A stretch of 64,000 nt of DNA from Polyangium sp. 6x1 (GTDB lineage Bacteria; Myxococcota_A; Polyangia; Polyangiales; Polyangiaceae). This document shows, one piece after another, positions 9,919 to 19,376 of this stretch. Every line of letters begins with the position of its first letter. The stretch's first letter is position 1. The notes under the pieces were generated by a model. It saw only the letters and a list, made by a program, of their open reading frames with translations. It was not told the DNA's origin and made no database searches. The translations under genes and the position numbers were made by a program. Location: NCBI RefSeq assembly GCF_029946515.1, contig NZ_JARZHH010000061.1:1-64000 (forward strand). Reading direction: 5' to 3'.

Positions 9919-11820
9919 ATGACCACGATGAACCCCACCGACGCGTCCGCCGAGCCCGCTGCCCCGACGGAAAACACGCCCGCGAAGGACCCCGAGCAAC
10001 AATGGCTCGATACGGTCTACCGCAAAGGGGAAAAACAGCTCACGCCGCGCGCGGTCGTCGCCGGGATGCTCATCGGCGGCGTGATGTGTTTGTCCAACCT
10101 CTACGTCTTTTTCAAGACGGGCTGGAGCCTCGGGGTCACGCTGACGGCTTGCATCCTCGCGTTCGCCCTCTTCGAGCTTCTTCGCGCGGCGAGGCTGACG
10201 AAGAGCGAGTTTTCGATCCTGGAGAACAACGCGATGGGCTCGGTCGCGTCCGCGGCCGGGTACATGACGGGCGGCGGGAACATGGCGGCGTTCGGCGCGC
10301 TGCTCATGGTCACGACGACGCGGCCGAGCGCGCTCTGGCTGATGCTGTGGTTCGGCGTGATCGCAGCGATGGGCGTGTTCGCGGCGATCCCGATCAAGCG
10401 GCAGCTCATCAACAAGGAGGCGCTCGCATTCCCGACGGGGACCGCGACGGCCGAGACGCTGCGTTCGATGCACGAGGCGGCGCACCACGGAGACGCGGGC
10501 GCAGAAGGCGCGGGCGCCGGCAAGGAGAAGGCGCGGCTGCTCGGGATCGCGGGGCTCATGGGCGCGCTGCTCGCGTTTCTGCGTGACGCGAAGGCGGCGT
10601 GGATCCCGTTCAACCTGCCAGGATCGATCGCGCTGCCCTTCCAGATCGCGGGGCGCGCGGCGAAGGACTGGACGATCACGCTGAACTGCGAGCTCGTGCT
10701 GGTCGGCGCGGGCGCGCTCATGAGCTTCCGTACGGCCTGGTCGCTGCTGCTCTCGGGGATGGCCGGGTACGCGATCCTCGCGCCGCGGCTCGCCGAGGAG
10801 CACGCGATCAAAGAGGTGAGCTACAAGGCGATCGTCGGGTGGACGCTCTGGCCAGGCGCCGCGATCCTCGTGGCCTCGGGACTGACGAGCTTTTTTCTCG
10901 ATTACAAGAGCATCGTCCGCTCGTTCCGCGGTTTGTCGGGGATATTCAAGCGCGGCGCGAAATCCGAGAAAGAGGAGCCCATCGCGGAGGTGGAGTGCCC
11001 GCCCTGGTGGTTCCCCGCGGGGTTCGCCGTGCTCGCGCCGATCGTGATCCTCTTGATGGGTTTCTTGTTCCACATCCCGCTCTGGGCCGGGATCATCGCG
11101 GTGCCGCTCGCGGTCGTGATGGGGTTCGTCGCGGCGCGCGTGACGGGCGAGACGGACGTGACGCCGACGAAGGCGCTCGGGCCGGTGACGCAGGCGGTCT
11201 ACGGGCTGCTTTCGCCCGGAAACCTCGCCGGCAACATCATGAGCGCGAACGTGACGGGCGGGGTCGGGCTGCATTCGGCAGATTTGCTGACCGACCTGAA
11301 GAGCGGGTGGCTGCTCGGCGCGAGCCCGCGGCAGCAGCTCAAAGGGCAGCTCTTCGGCGTGGTGGCCGGGGCGCTCGTCGTGGTGCCGGCCTTCTGGCTC
11401 ATCATGCCGGACCCGTCCGTGCTCGGCAGCGAGGAGTGGCCCGCGCCGTCGTGCCTCGTGTGGGCCGGCGTCTCCAAGGCATTCGCAGGCGGGCTCGGTG
11501 GATTGCCCCCGGGGGCGGGCCGGGCAATGGTGATCGGCCTTCTGCTCGGCGTCGTGCTCGCGCTCGCGGAGCGATTCGCGCCGAAGAAGCTGCTGCCGTT
11601 CGTGCCTTCGCCGGCGGGCCTCGGGATCGCGCTCGTGATCCCGGCGAGCAACGCGATCGCGATGTTCATCGGGGCGACGATCGCGCACGTGCTGCGCAAG
11701 ACGAAGCCGGCGCTCGGCGAGCGGGTGACGGTGCCGGTGTCGAGCGGGTGGATCGCGGGCGAGAGCTTGATGGGAATCGCGATCAAGCTGCTGGTGGTGG
11801 CCGGCGTGCTGCAGAAGTAG
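9919..11820 (+). CDS. OPT-family oligopeptide transporter
   Basis: The 633-residue, highly hydrophobic protein has around fifteen predicted membrane spans. The N-terminal 45 residues are polar. Sequences such as NNAMGSVASAAGYMTGGGNMAAF and the PTGTATAETLRSMHEAA segment are characteristic of the OPT/YSL oligopeptide or metal-chelate transporter family, and the length is usual for bacterial members. It should import short peptides (or peptide-metal complexes) by proton symport across the inner membrane. It follows the CocE-like hydrolase on the same strand, which suggests peptide scavenging, and converges on RNase R. An ATG at 9928 is an alternative start. Confidence 0.9.
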   Translation: MTTMNPTDASAEPAAPTENTPAKDPEQQWLDTVYRKGEKQLTPRAVVAGMLIGGVMCLSNLYVFFKTGWSLGVTLTACILAFALFELLRAARLTKSEFSILENNAMGSVASAAGYMTGGGNMAAFGALLMVTTTRPSALWLMLWFGVIAAMGVFAAIPIKRQLINKEALAFPTGTATAETLRSMHEAAHHGDAGAEGAGAGKEKARLLGIAGLMGALLAFLRDAKAAWIPFNLPGSIALPFQIAGRAAKDWTITLNCELVLVGAGALMSFRTAWSLLLSGMAGYAILAPRLAEEHAIKEVSYKAIVGWTLWPGAAILVASGLTSFFLDYKSIVRSFRGLSGIFKRGAKSEKEEPIAEVECPPWWFPAGFAVLAPIVILLMGFLFHIPLWAGIIAVPLAVVMGFVAARVTGETDVTPTKALGPVTQAVYGLLSPGNLAGNIMSANVTGGVGLHSADLLTDLKSGWLLGASPRQQLKGQLFGVVAGALVVVPAFWLIMPDPSVLGSEEWPAPSCLVWAGVSKAFAGGLGGLPPGAGRAMVIGLLLGVVLALAERFAPKKLLPFVPSPAGLGIALVIPASNAIAMFIGATIAHVLRKTKPALGERVTVPVSSGWIAGESLMGIAIKLLVVAGVLQK

Positions 11821-11853
11821 GGGCGCTCGGACGGCCGAACGAGGGAATGCGAA

Positions 11854-13785
11854 TCAGCCCACGGGGACGAGGTCGATCCGGCCGAGCTCCTCGTGGACGG
11901 CCGCGACGGTCGCCTGGATGCGGTCGCCCACGGCGAACCGCTGTCCATGGCTGTGGCCAAGGAGGGCCTGCGCGGCGAGGTCGGTGCGGAAAGGGCCGCC
12001 GGGGAGCGCTTCCATCGCAATGGAGCCCACCGCGCCCGTGCCCGCGATCTGCACGAGGAGGCCAAACGGCTTGATCGCGATGACGTTGCCCGAGACCTCC
12101 TCGCCGAGGCGGCCGGCATAAAGGCGCGCGACGAGCATGCGGTGGCGCTCGGCCTCGGCCTTGCCCGCGTTCAGCGAGGAGCGGTCGCAGTCGGCCGCGA
12201 GGACGGCGAGCCCGGCGCGGATGTCCTCGTAATCGCGGTGGCCTTCGAGGTAACCCTTCAAGATGCGGTGCACGACGAGGTCGGCGTACCTGCGGATCGG
12301 CGAGGTGAAATGCAGGTAGAGCGGCGCGCCGAGGCCGAAATGAGGGCCGGGATCGGGCGTGTACCGCGCCGGGCCGAGGGCCTGTCCGAGGACGGTGCGG
12401 ATCGCGGGCTCGAAGCGGGCGCCGGCGATCTGCGCCTCGAACGCGGCGAGCGAGCGGGCCGAGAGGCGAGGGCCGAAGCCAGCCTCGATGCCGAAGTTGT
12501 GCGCGAGCTGCGCGAGCGTGCGGACGCGCTCGGGCGAAGGTTCGTCGTGGACGCGGAAGATGCCGGGGAGGCCACGCGCGACGAGCCACTCGGCGACGGC
12601 CTCGTTCGCCGCGACCATGAGCCGCTCGACGAGCCTGTGCGCGGGCGTCTCGCGGCGCGCCTCGATCGCGGTCGGCTCGCCCGTGCGCTCGTCGAGCTCG
12701 ATGCGCGCCTCCTCGCGCGCGAGGTTCACCCCACCCCGCGCGGCGCGAACGGCACCGAGGCGCGCGACCGCGGTGCGGAGCCAGCGGAGCGTGCTCTCGA
12801 CGGCATGCGGGACGCCGTCGGCGTGGCCCTCGGCGAGGAACGTGTCGACGGCGTCGTACGTGAGGCGCGCGCGCGAGCGGATGAGGCTCTCGTAGACGTC
12901 GACCGAGGTGATGCGACCCTCGGGATCGATGCGCAGCTCGGCCGTGAGCGCGGGCCTGTCCTCGCCCTCGACGAGGCTCGCGGCGCGCGACGAGATGGCC
13001 TCGGGGAGCATCGGCAGCACGCGGCCCGCGAGGTAGACGCTCGTGCCGCGCAGGCGCGCCTCGCGATCGAGGGCCGAGCGCTCGGGGACGAACACGTCGA
13101 CGTCGGCGATGGAGACGAGCACGCGGAGCGCGCCGCTCGCGTCGGCCGGGTACGCCGCGAGCGCGTCGTCGATGTCGCGCGTCGAGGCCGCGTCGATGGT
13201 CACGGTCGGCACGTTCCGGAGATCGCGCCGACGCTCCATCGGGATCGGCCGCGTGGACGCTTCCTCGGCGGCGCGATCGAGGGTCTCGGCGAAGACCGCG
13301 CGGAGCCCGTGCCGCGCGATGCAACGCTCGACGCCGAGATCGGCGCCCTCGGGGACGACACGCGCGACGACGAGGCGATCACCCGAGACTTCGGCCACGA
13401 CGTGCGTGCCTTCGGCGAGCTCGCTCGTGGTGTCGAGGGGCCAGTCCGTGTTCGCCACGGAGCGATCGATGCGCAGGTACCGTTTGCCGCCGCGGAGGAC
13501 GACGCTGCCGAAGACCTCGGCGCGGGCGCGGCTGACGAGCGCGAGCTCGCTCGCGAAGAAGCGGCCACTCGCGTCCGACGTGATCCGCGCGCTCACGACG
13601 TCGCCGTCGAGGAACGGATTCAGATCGGGGGGAGCGATGAACGCGCTCGGGTCTGGGGCGGAGGGCGTCGTCGGGCGACCTTGCGCCCCAGGCGTCGACG
13701 AGCTGGCTGTCGAGCCCTCGACGACGAGGAAGCCGAACCCACGTGGATGAACGGAGATGCGACCGCGCGTCTTGCCGTCGTTCAT
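11854..13785 (-). CDS. rnr: Ribonuclease R (RNB-domain 3'-5' exoribonuclease)
   Basis: The 643-residue protein has N-terminal OB/cold-shock-like domains and a central RNB domain with the catalytic acid cluster around residues 200-210 (TIDAASTRDIDDALA). Family motifs EAISSRAASL and LYLHFTSPIRRYADLVVHR are present, and a C-terminal S1 domain covers about residues 560-640. It degrades structured RNA processively to short oligonucleotides using Mg2+. It is shorter than E. coli RNase R because the N-terminal helix-turn-helix and the Lys-rich tail are missing. Its ATG overlaps the stop of the amphi-Trp gene by four bases (ATGA), so the two are translated together. Confidence 0.92.
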   Translation of the reverse strand: MNDGKTRGRISVHPRGFGFLVVEGSTASSSTPGAQGRPTTPSAPDPSAFIAPPDLNPFLDGDVVSARITSDASGRFFASELALVSRARAEVFGSVVLRGGKRYLRIDRSVANTDWPLDTTSELAEGTHVVAEVSGDRLVVARVVPEGADLGVERCIARHGLRAVFAETLDRAAEEASTRPIPMERRRDLRNVPTVTIDAASTRDIDDALAAYPADASGALRVLVSIADVDVFVPERSALDREARLRGTSVYLAGRVLPMLPEAISSRAASLVEGEDRPALTAELRIDPEGRITSVDVYESLIRSRARLTYDAVDTFLAEGHADGVPHAVESTLRWLRTAVARLGAVRAARGGVNLAREEARIELDERTGEPTAIEARRETPAHRLVERLMVAANEAVAEWLVARGLPGIFRVHDEPSPERVRTLAQLAHNFGIEAGFGPRLSARSLAAFEAQIAGARFEPAIRTVLGQALGPARYTPDPGPHFGLGAPLYLHFTSPIRRYADLVVHRILKGYLEGHRDYEDIRAGLAVLAADCDRSSLNAGKAEAERHRMLVARLYAGRLGEEVSGNVIAIKPFGLLVQIAGTGAVGSIAMEALPGGPFRTDLAAQALLGHSHGQRFAVGDRIQATVAAVHEELGRIDLVPVG

Positions 13786-14024
13786 GTGGCGTCGGGACCG
13801 TCGCTCTTGGCTTGTTCACGGCGCCACTGGAGCTGCATCTCGATCTCCTCGAGGTCGCCTTCGGCCTCGTGCTCGACCGAGAGCTCGGCGTCGTTCGGGA
13901 CCGTGACCCGCACGCCGCCGACCTGGACGCGGAACGGCTCGCCTCGCTCGACCGCGTCGGCGACGCGGCGAAGCAGCGCGACGAACTCGTCCCTCGTGCG
14001 GATGCGCGTGACGTCTCTCGCCAT
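13782..14024 (-). CDS. amphi-Trp domain-containing small protein
   Basis: The 80-residue protein begins at the ATG at 14024. It is dominated by a single domain with a conserved acidic/aromatic pattern (VERGEPFRVQVGGVRVTVPN, then the acidic EAEGDLEEIEMQLQWRRE). This resembles the short amphi-Trp family found beside metabolic and RNA genes; no enzymatic function is known for that family. The stop TGA overlaps the RNase R start codon, implying co-expression. The frame continues upstream for hundreds of codons only as an antisense shadow of the nucleotidyltransferase gene. Confidence 0.7.
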   Translation of the reverse strand: MARDVTRIRTRDEFVALLRRVADAVERGEPFRVQVGGVRVTVPNDAELSVEHEAEGDLEEIEMQLQWRREQAKSDGPDAT

Positions 14025-14135
14025 GGCGCGGAGGATAATCGGCTCCTCGTCGCGATGTCCACGGCCGAGAGGGGGACGCGGGCGCGTCCCCCTTGGGACA
14101 GATGTGCTAGTGTCCGGCCCCCTCAGGAAAACGGA

Positions 14136-15191
14136 ATGGAAGCGAAATCCGAGGTGATTCAGCGGCTCGAAGCGAAGGCGAACCGCGCCTTTCCGCACGT
14201 GCTCGCCGCGCGTGACCTCTCCGCGCGGACGCTCGGCAGGCTGCGCGAGCTCCTTCATGGGCACGATCCGGAGGACGCGAGCATCGTCGTCTTCGGTTCG
14301 TTCGCCCGCGGCGAGTACACGCCCGGCAGCGACATCGACTGGACGCTGCTCGTCGACGGGCGCGCGGACCGGGTCCACTTCGAGGAGGCCGTCGCGATCA
14401 CGCGTATCCTGGACGAGGCGAAGTTCCAGCCGCCGAGCCCGTTCGGCGTCTTCGACAACGTGTCCTTCAGCCACCCCTTGCTGCACCTCATCGGCGGCCA
14501 CGACGACACGAACCGCAACACCACGCAGCGCATCTTGCTCCTGCTCGAGTCGATCGCGATCGGCCAGCGAGAGGCGCTCGATCGGGTCGTCGATCTCGTG
14601 CTGCACCGCTACGTCTCCGACGACCGTGGTCTTTTGTTCTCCAAGCGTTCGAAGCTCGTGCCGCGTGTCCTCCTGAACGACATCATCCGGTACTGGCGCA
14701 CGATCACCGTCGACTTCGTGAACAAGCAAGGTTTCAAGGGCGGCTGGGCGCTGCGCAACATCAAGCTGCGCATGAGCCGGAAGCTGCTCTTCGCGAGCGG
14801 GATGCTGGCGTGCTTCTCGCTCGAGCTCTTCGGCAAGGGCGAGTTCCGGCGCGGCGAGGGCGGCCTGGATCCAGCGCGTGTCGTCCGCTACCTCCGCGAG
14901 CGTCTTCGCCTCTCGCCGTTCGAGCAGATGTGCGAGGTGCTGCTCCGGCCCACGATCTCCGTCGAGACGGCGCAGAAGGTGATGGGCTCGTACGACGCCT
15001 TCATGGAGATCCTCTCCGACGAGGACAAACGCCGGCACCTCTCGGATCTGCCGTTCGAAGCCTTCAATCAAGACGCGCTCTGGAAGGAAGCGACGAGCCT
15101 GACGTACACGTTCCAGGACGGGCTCGATCAGGTCTTCTTTCTGGAGGACGACGAGATCGCGGGCCTCGTGCGGCAGTTCGGCGTTTTCTGA
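14136..15191 (+). CDS. Nucleotidyltransferase-fold protein (Pol-beta superfamily)
   Basis: The 351-residue protein starts at the ATG at 14136, 7 bases after AGGA. Residues about 45-70 carry the nucleotidyltransferase signature: VVFGSFARGEYTPGSDIDW, that is G-S plus D-x-D, the Mg-NTP site. The remaining 250 residues are mostly helical and contain no second recognisable catalytic domain. Such two-part proteins include adenylyltransferases of the minimal NTase class, antibiotic nucleotidyltransferases and regulatory uridylyltransferases. The neighbours (RNase R divergently, exporter downstream) do not tell which. It could modify RNA, protein or a small molecule; the fold call is firm, the target unknown. 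Confidence 0.75.
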   Translation: MEAKSEVIQRLEAKANRAFPHVLAARDLSARTLGRLRELLHGHDPEDASIVVFGSFARGEYTPGSDIDWTLLVDGRADRVHFEEAVAITRILDEAKFQPPSPFGVFDNVSFSHPLLHLIGGHDDTNRNTTQRILLLLESIAIGQREALDRVVDLVLHRYVSDDRGLLFSKRSKLVPRVLLNDIIRYWRTITVDFVNKQGFKGGWALRNIKLRMSRKLLFASGMLACFSLELFGKGEFRRGEGGLDPARVVRYLRERLRLSPFEQMCEVLLRPTISVETAQKVMGSYDAFMEILSDEDKRRHLSDLPFEAFNQDALWKEATSLTYTFQDGLDQVFFLEDDEIAGLVRQFGVF

Positions 15192-15244
15192 TCGGGGCCG
15201 TGGTTGCGCGGGCGGCGGGCGCGGAGTAACCACACCGCCTTGCC

Positions 15245-16726
15245 ATGTCGGCTCCAAACGAACGGCACACGCACAGAGGTCTGACCATCACGGCCCTCGT
15301 GCTGTGCCTCGCCATGGCCGCGCTCGAGGCCACCGTCGTGGCCACCGCGATGCCCACCGTCACGGGGGATCTCGGCGGCATCCAGTACTATTCGTGGGTC
15401 ACGAACGCCTACCTGATCCTGTCGGCGATCACGGTCCCCATCTTCGGCAAGCTCGCGGATCTGCACGGCCGAAAGCCCATCTTGCTCGCGGGGATCGCCA
15501 TCTTCCTCCTGGGTTCGGCGGCGAGCGGCGCGGCGCGGTCGATGCCCGCGCTCATCGTGTCCCGCGCGATCCAGGGGCTCGGCGCCGGCGCCATGCAGCC
15601 GATGCCGATCACGATCATCGCGGACATCTTCCGCATCGAGGAGCGAGCGAAGCTGCAAGGCTTCTTCGGCGCGGCGTGGGGATTCTTCGGGCTCGTCGGG
15701 CCGATCATCGGCGGCCTCATCGTCGAGAACGTCTCCTGGCGCTGGGTCTTCTACATGAACCTGCCCTTCGGCGTGGCGGCCGCGGGCCTGCTCGTGACGG
15801 CCTTGCACGAGCGCGTGGAGCGGAAGAAGCACCGCCTCGATCTCGCCGGGGCGGGCCTGCTCGCGAGCTTCGTGACGACGCTGCTCCTCGCGAGCTCCGG
15901 CGTGCACGGCTCGGCCCGGTGGAAGTTCATCCTCGCCACCGTGCTGTCGCTCGTGGCCTTCCTCGTCGTCGAGCGGCGCGCCGAGGAGCCGCTCCTGCCG
16001 CTGTCGCTCTTCACGCGCCGGGTGATGGCGCTCTCGTCCGCGATGGGCGCGATCATCGGAGGAGCGATGATCGCGATCCTCACGTACGTGCCCCTGTTCA
16101 TCCAGGGCGTGCGCGGCGGGACGCCGACCCAGGCGGGCAGCTCGATCACGCCCATGCTCGTCACGTGGCCGATCGCGAGCTTCATCGCCGGCAGGCTCCT
16201 GCCGAGGGTAGGCTTCCGCGCGCTCGTTCGCCTCGGGATGGGCTGCACCGGGGCGGCCGCGGTCGCGTTGCCCTTGCTCGCCGAGCAAGGGCCCCTCGCG
16301 CTCCGCGTGGTGACTGGGCTCTTCGGGTTCGGGATGGGCTGCGCCAACACGGCGCTCATGATCGCGGTGCAGACCTCGGTGCGCTGGGAGCAGCGTGGCA
16401 TCGCGACCGCGAGCACGATGTTCTTCCGGACGATCGGCGGCGCCGTCGCGGTGGGCGTGATGGGGGGCGTGATCGTCGCGGCGCTCGCGAAGGACGCGAC
16501 GATCCCGAAGGACGCGGCGAGCCGCGCGCTGTCCCCGGAGGGGATGTCCACGCTCGGACCCGAGGTCGTGCAGCGGATCTCCGGCCTGCTCGACGCGGGC
16601 CTCGGGACGGTCTTCTGGATCATCGCGGGGCTCGGGATCACGGCGTTCGTCGCGGCCCTGTTTTTCCCGGACGTGGCCATGGTGGAGCCCACGGCGAAGC
16701 AGATGTCCGCACCTCCGGCGCACTGA
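15245..16726 (+). CDS. MFS multidrug exporter, DHA2 (14-TM) type
   Basis: The 493-residue protein has about 14 hydrophobic spans. It shows the DHA2 motifs: LEATVVATAMPTV at the first helix, the loop GKLADLHGRKPIL (motif A) and GFFGAAWGFFGLVGPIIGG (motif C, antiporter). The family exports drugs, dyes or metabolites by proton antiport across the inner membrane. It starts 53 bases after the nucleotidyltransferase gene on the same strand and converges on the outer-membrane gene pair. No regulator is adjacent. Confidence 0.92.
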   Translation: MSAPNERHTHRGLTITALVLCLAMAALEATVVATAMPTVTGDLGGIQYYSWVTNAYLILSAITVPIFGKLADLHGRKPILLAGIAIFLLGSAASGAARSMPALIVSRAIQGLGAGAMQPMPITIIADIFRIEERAKLQGFFGAAWGFFGLVGPIIGGLIVENVSWRWVFYMNLPFGVAAAGLLVTALHERVERKKHRLDLAGAGLLASFVTTLLLASSGVHGSARWKFILATVLSLVAFLVVERRAEEPLLPLSLFTRRVMALSSAMGAIIGGAMIAILTYVPLFIQGVRGGTPTQAGSSITPMLVTWPIASFIAGRLLPRVGFRALVRLGMGCTGAAAVALPLLAEQGPLALRVVTGLFGFGMGCANTALMIAVQTSVRWEQRGIATASTMFFRTIGGAVAVGVMGGVIVAALAKDATIPKDAASRALSPEGMSTLGPEVVQRISGLLDAGLGTVFWIIAGLGITAFVAALFFPDVAMVEPTAKQMSAPPAH

Positions 16727-16756
16727 TCGTTTGTCGTCAAAACGAAGGAGGCGCGC

Positions 16757-17860
16757 TCAGGGAGCGGGCACCGTCGCCGGGATCCGCCGGGACCGCGGCT
16801 GGATCTTCTTCACGCGCGGATCCGGGGTGAGATCGAGCCCGAAGGCGATGCCGAGGCTCGCGCGTGCGTCGTGCAGGGCGGCGAGCTCGAGCGCGGGAGG
16901 GACGAGGCGGTAGCTGCCTTCGAGGAAGAGGGAGATGGGCTCGTCGTTGATGGCGAGGATCGTCCGCTCGACGCGGCCGTAGCCGAGCGCGCCGAGCTTC
17001 CACGTGCGCTCGCTGGTCCAGTGCGGGGTGACCTCGGCGCGGGTGTCGAGCGAGAGGAGCCCGTCCTGCGTCTCGAAGCGGAAACGGAGCGATCCGGCCG
17101 TGCCGGGGGCGACGCGGTGCACGAGGCGCGGGCGCGCGATCGAGCCCTCGGGGCCGGTGCCGCGCTGCGGGCCGTAGACGTCGAGGTCGTACCGCACGCC
17201 CACGCCGATCTCGAGGCTGCGGCCGGGATGGTTGGAGCGCCAAGGATCGAGGAAGGCGGTCGCGCGCGCGACAGAGACGCGGAGGAACGGGATGGCCCCG
17301 CCGTCCGCGGCGCCCGTGGGCAGGGCCCGTGGGACGGTGACGCGGCCGATCTCGCCGTCGAAGCCGATGTCGAAGGGGAAGGGGATGCTGAGCGGGGGCG
17401 AGGACGGCAGGACGATGCGCGGCGCGAGGTCGTGGCGGTGCGCGGCGGCGCCGTAGAGGACGGCGTCGAACGAGGGCATGTCCCCGAACGGGCGGGCGAA
17501 GGGCGCGACGAAGCCCGAGAGGACGCGCTGATCGAATTGCCATTCGACGCGCGAGGGACCCTCGCCGAAAGCATAACGGCGGCGCACGGAGATGCCGGCG
17601 TGGAGCTCGAGCGCAGGCGTGATCCGGCCGTTCTCCTTGCGCGCGCCGGAGGCGGCGGCGCCGAGGCGGATGCGGCTCTCGGGATCGAAACGAACGCGGA
17701 ACGTGCGGCCCTTGGGCGAATGACGAAAGTCGTCCGACGCTCGGGGGCTGCGCTCGGACAAGCCGAGCTCCGCCCCCGAACCCCCCTCGTCCGCCACGGC
17801 CATGGGCGCGGTGGTCATGGCCATCGCGGCGATCGCGGCGGTGAGGGAGCGTCGGATCAC
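16757..17860 (-). CDS. Putative outer-membrane or periplasmic protein, paralogue of the upstream gene
   Basis: The 367-residue protein has a signal peptide (IRRSLTAAIAAMAMTTAPMAVAD) and then an amphipathic strand-rich sequence with many aromatic residues, as in an outer-membrane beta-barrel. GTG at 17860 overlaps the stop of the preceding gene by four bases (GTGA), so the two are coupled. Local matches to that gene (AINDEPISLFLEG against AINDQPISARLVAEG, and DPWRSNHPGRSLEIG against NPWQSDDMYSHLRLEIG) show that the two are tandem duplicates. Function unknown. Confidence 0.68.
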   Translation of the reverse strand: MIRRSLTAAIAAMAMTTAPMAVADEGGSGAELGLSERSPRASDDFRHSPKGRTFRVRFDPESRIRLGAAASGARKENGRITPALELHAGISVRRRYAFGEGPSRVEWQFDQRVLSGFVAPFARPFGDMPSFDAVLYGAAAHRHDLAPRIVLPSSPPLSIPFPFDIGFDGEIGRVTVPRALPTGAADGGAIPFLRVSVARATAFLDPWRSNHPGRSLEIGVGVRYDLDVYGPQRGTGPEGSIARPRLVHRVAPGTAGSLRFRFETQDGLLSLDTRAEVTPHWTSERTWKLGALGYGRVERTILAINDEPISLFLEGSYRLVPPALELAALHDARASLGIAFGLDLTPDPRVKKIQPRSRRIPATVPAP

Positions 17861-19089
17861 GGATCCTCGAAGGCGGGCATCGGCTCGAAGACGCGCGGCG
17901 GGGCGCCGAAGGACATGCGCAGGCCCGCGAAGAAGCGGAGCTCGACGGCCCGCACGTCACGCACGAAATCGTTCTGCGTGCGGCCCTCGGCCACGAGGCG
18001 GGCCGAGATCGGCTGGTCGTTGATCGCGACGAGCACGCCCTCGTACGCGAGCGAGCCCGCGAGGCGGTTGACGCTCTCGCCCGTGAGATCACCGGAGACG
18101 ATGGTGGGGCGGCGGAACGTGAGGTCGCTGAAGAGATAATGCAGGCCGCCTTTGCCGAGGGTGATGCGCGACTCGATCGCGGCCGTGGGGCCGATGAAGT
18201 AATTGCCCGATTTGCCGGAGACGATCTTCCGATCCTGCCAGTGCGCGCCGAAGTCGCCGCCGATTTCGAGGCGGAGGTGGCTGTACATGTCGTCGGATTG
18301 CCAGGGGTTCCAGGCGACGTGGAACTCGCCGAACTCCATGTCGAGGGCGTCGCGGAAGGAAGGCTGGCGATCGAGGACGGAGAGGACGCGGAAGCCGAAG
18401 CCCATGCGCGGCAGGATCGGGTGGACGTCGGGCTCGCCGAGGAAGGTGCTGAGCCAGAAGAGCGGGCGCCTGTGCTCGTGCTGGTAATCGTAGGAGAGGA
18501 GCGTGCCGCGGAGCTCGAGGTCGGCGAAGGTCGCGCTGCCTTCGAGCAGGCGGAGGTCGTGCCGCGCGCGCCGACGCGGCGAGAGAAAACTGAGGTGGAT
18601 GCCGATTTCGGCGTTCGCCCGGGCAAACGGGAAGCCCTCGGGGATGGCGAAGCCGCGGCTCGATTGCAGGGTGGGGGCCCAGCCGACGCCGATGTAGAAG
18701 CGGTTCAGGAGGTCGAATTTGACCTGAAACGCCCGGCCGCTCTCGCCGCGCGCATACCCGGGCGGCGCCTCGGCGACCGCGGGGACGATGCGGGCGCGGC
18801 GCGCGAGCTGTCGATATTCGTCGTCGCTGTGGGCCGAGCAGGGCAGGACCTTGTCGAGCGGATCGCCGATGCCGACCATCTCGCCGGGCGCGGCGAGGCA
18901 CGTCTCTCCTTTGGCGTCCTGCGTGCATTGGACGCGGAGCGTCTTGCCCTCCTTGAGATGGTAACAGCTCACGGGCTGGTCCCAGCGGAGCGCGGGCGGG
19001 GCGTCGTCCGCCGCGGCAGGCGCCGCGAACGCGAGGAGCGGGGCGGTGAGCAGCGCGGAGAGCAAGAGGCGTCGAGGAGGTGATCGCAC
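17857..19089 (-). CDS. Putative outer-membrane or periplasmic protein, first gene of a duplicated pair
   Basis: The 410-residue protein is predicted from the GTG at 19089, which has GAGGT a few bases upstream. The signal peptide is RRLLLSALLTAPLLAFAAPAAAD. A small N-terminal module contains cysteines spaced as if disulphide-bonded (VSCYHLKEG, VQCTQDAKGETCLAAPG, LPCSAHSD). A long strand-rich region of about 280 residues follows with periodic aromatic residues, suggesting a beta-barrel. It shares several short motifs with the next gene. No named family is recognised. Confidence 0.68.
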   Translation of the reverse strand: MRSPPRRLLLSALLTAPLLAFAAPAAADDAPPALRWDQPVSCYHLKEGKTLRVQCTQDAKGETCLAAPGEMVGIGDPLDKVLPCSAHSDDEYRQLARRARIVPAVAEAPPGYARGESGRAFQVKFDLLNRFYIGVGWAPTLQSSRGFAIPEGFPFARANAEIGIHLSFLSPRRRARHDLRLLEGSATFADLELRGTLLSYDYQHEHRRPLFWLSTFLGEPDVHPILPRMGFGFRVLSVLDRQPSFRDALDMEFGEFHVAWNPWQSDDMYSHLRLEIGGDFGAHWQDRKIVSGKSGNYFIGPTAAIESRITLGKGGLHYLFSDLTFRRPTIVSGDLTGESVNRLAGSLAYEGVLVAINDQPISARLVAEGRTQNDFVRDVRAVELRFFAGLRMSFGAPPRVFEPMPAFEDP

Positions 19090-19376
19090 GGTGTGACCTC
19101 GTGGCGAAGGCGCCGGCGCGCGAAAAAGAGATCGCGGCATCCAGCAAGCTATCACGGGAGGTGCACGCGTCGTGCCGGCACGAGGGCAGGGAAGGGATCG
19201 CTGGCCTGTCCGTTCCGAAAGTGCAGAACATCGACGACGGCCGCCCGAAATTCGACACGTGCCTGCGAAGCGGCAGACGCGGCCGTGCGTGGGATCCTGG
19301 CGACGCGGCTGCGCACATGCGCGCGGTGCCTTTGCCGACGTTGAGCGCGCCGGGCTGTCCTTGGTAGATTCGCGCG

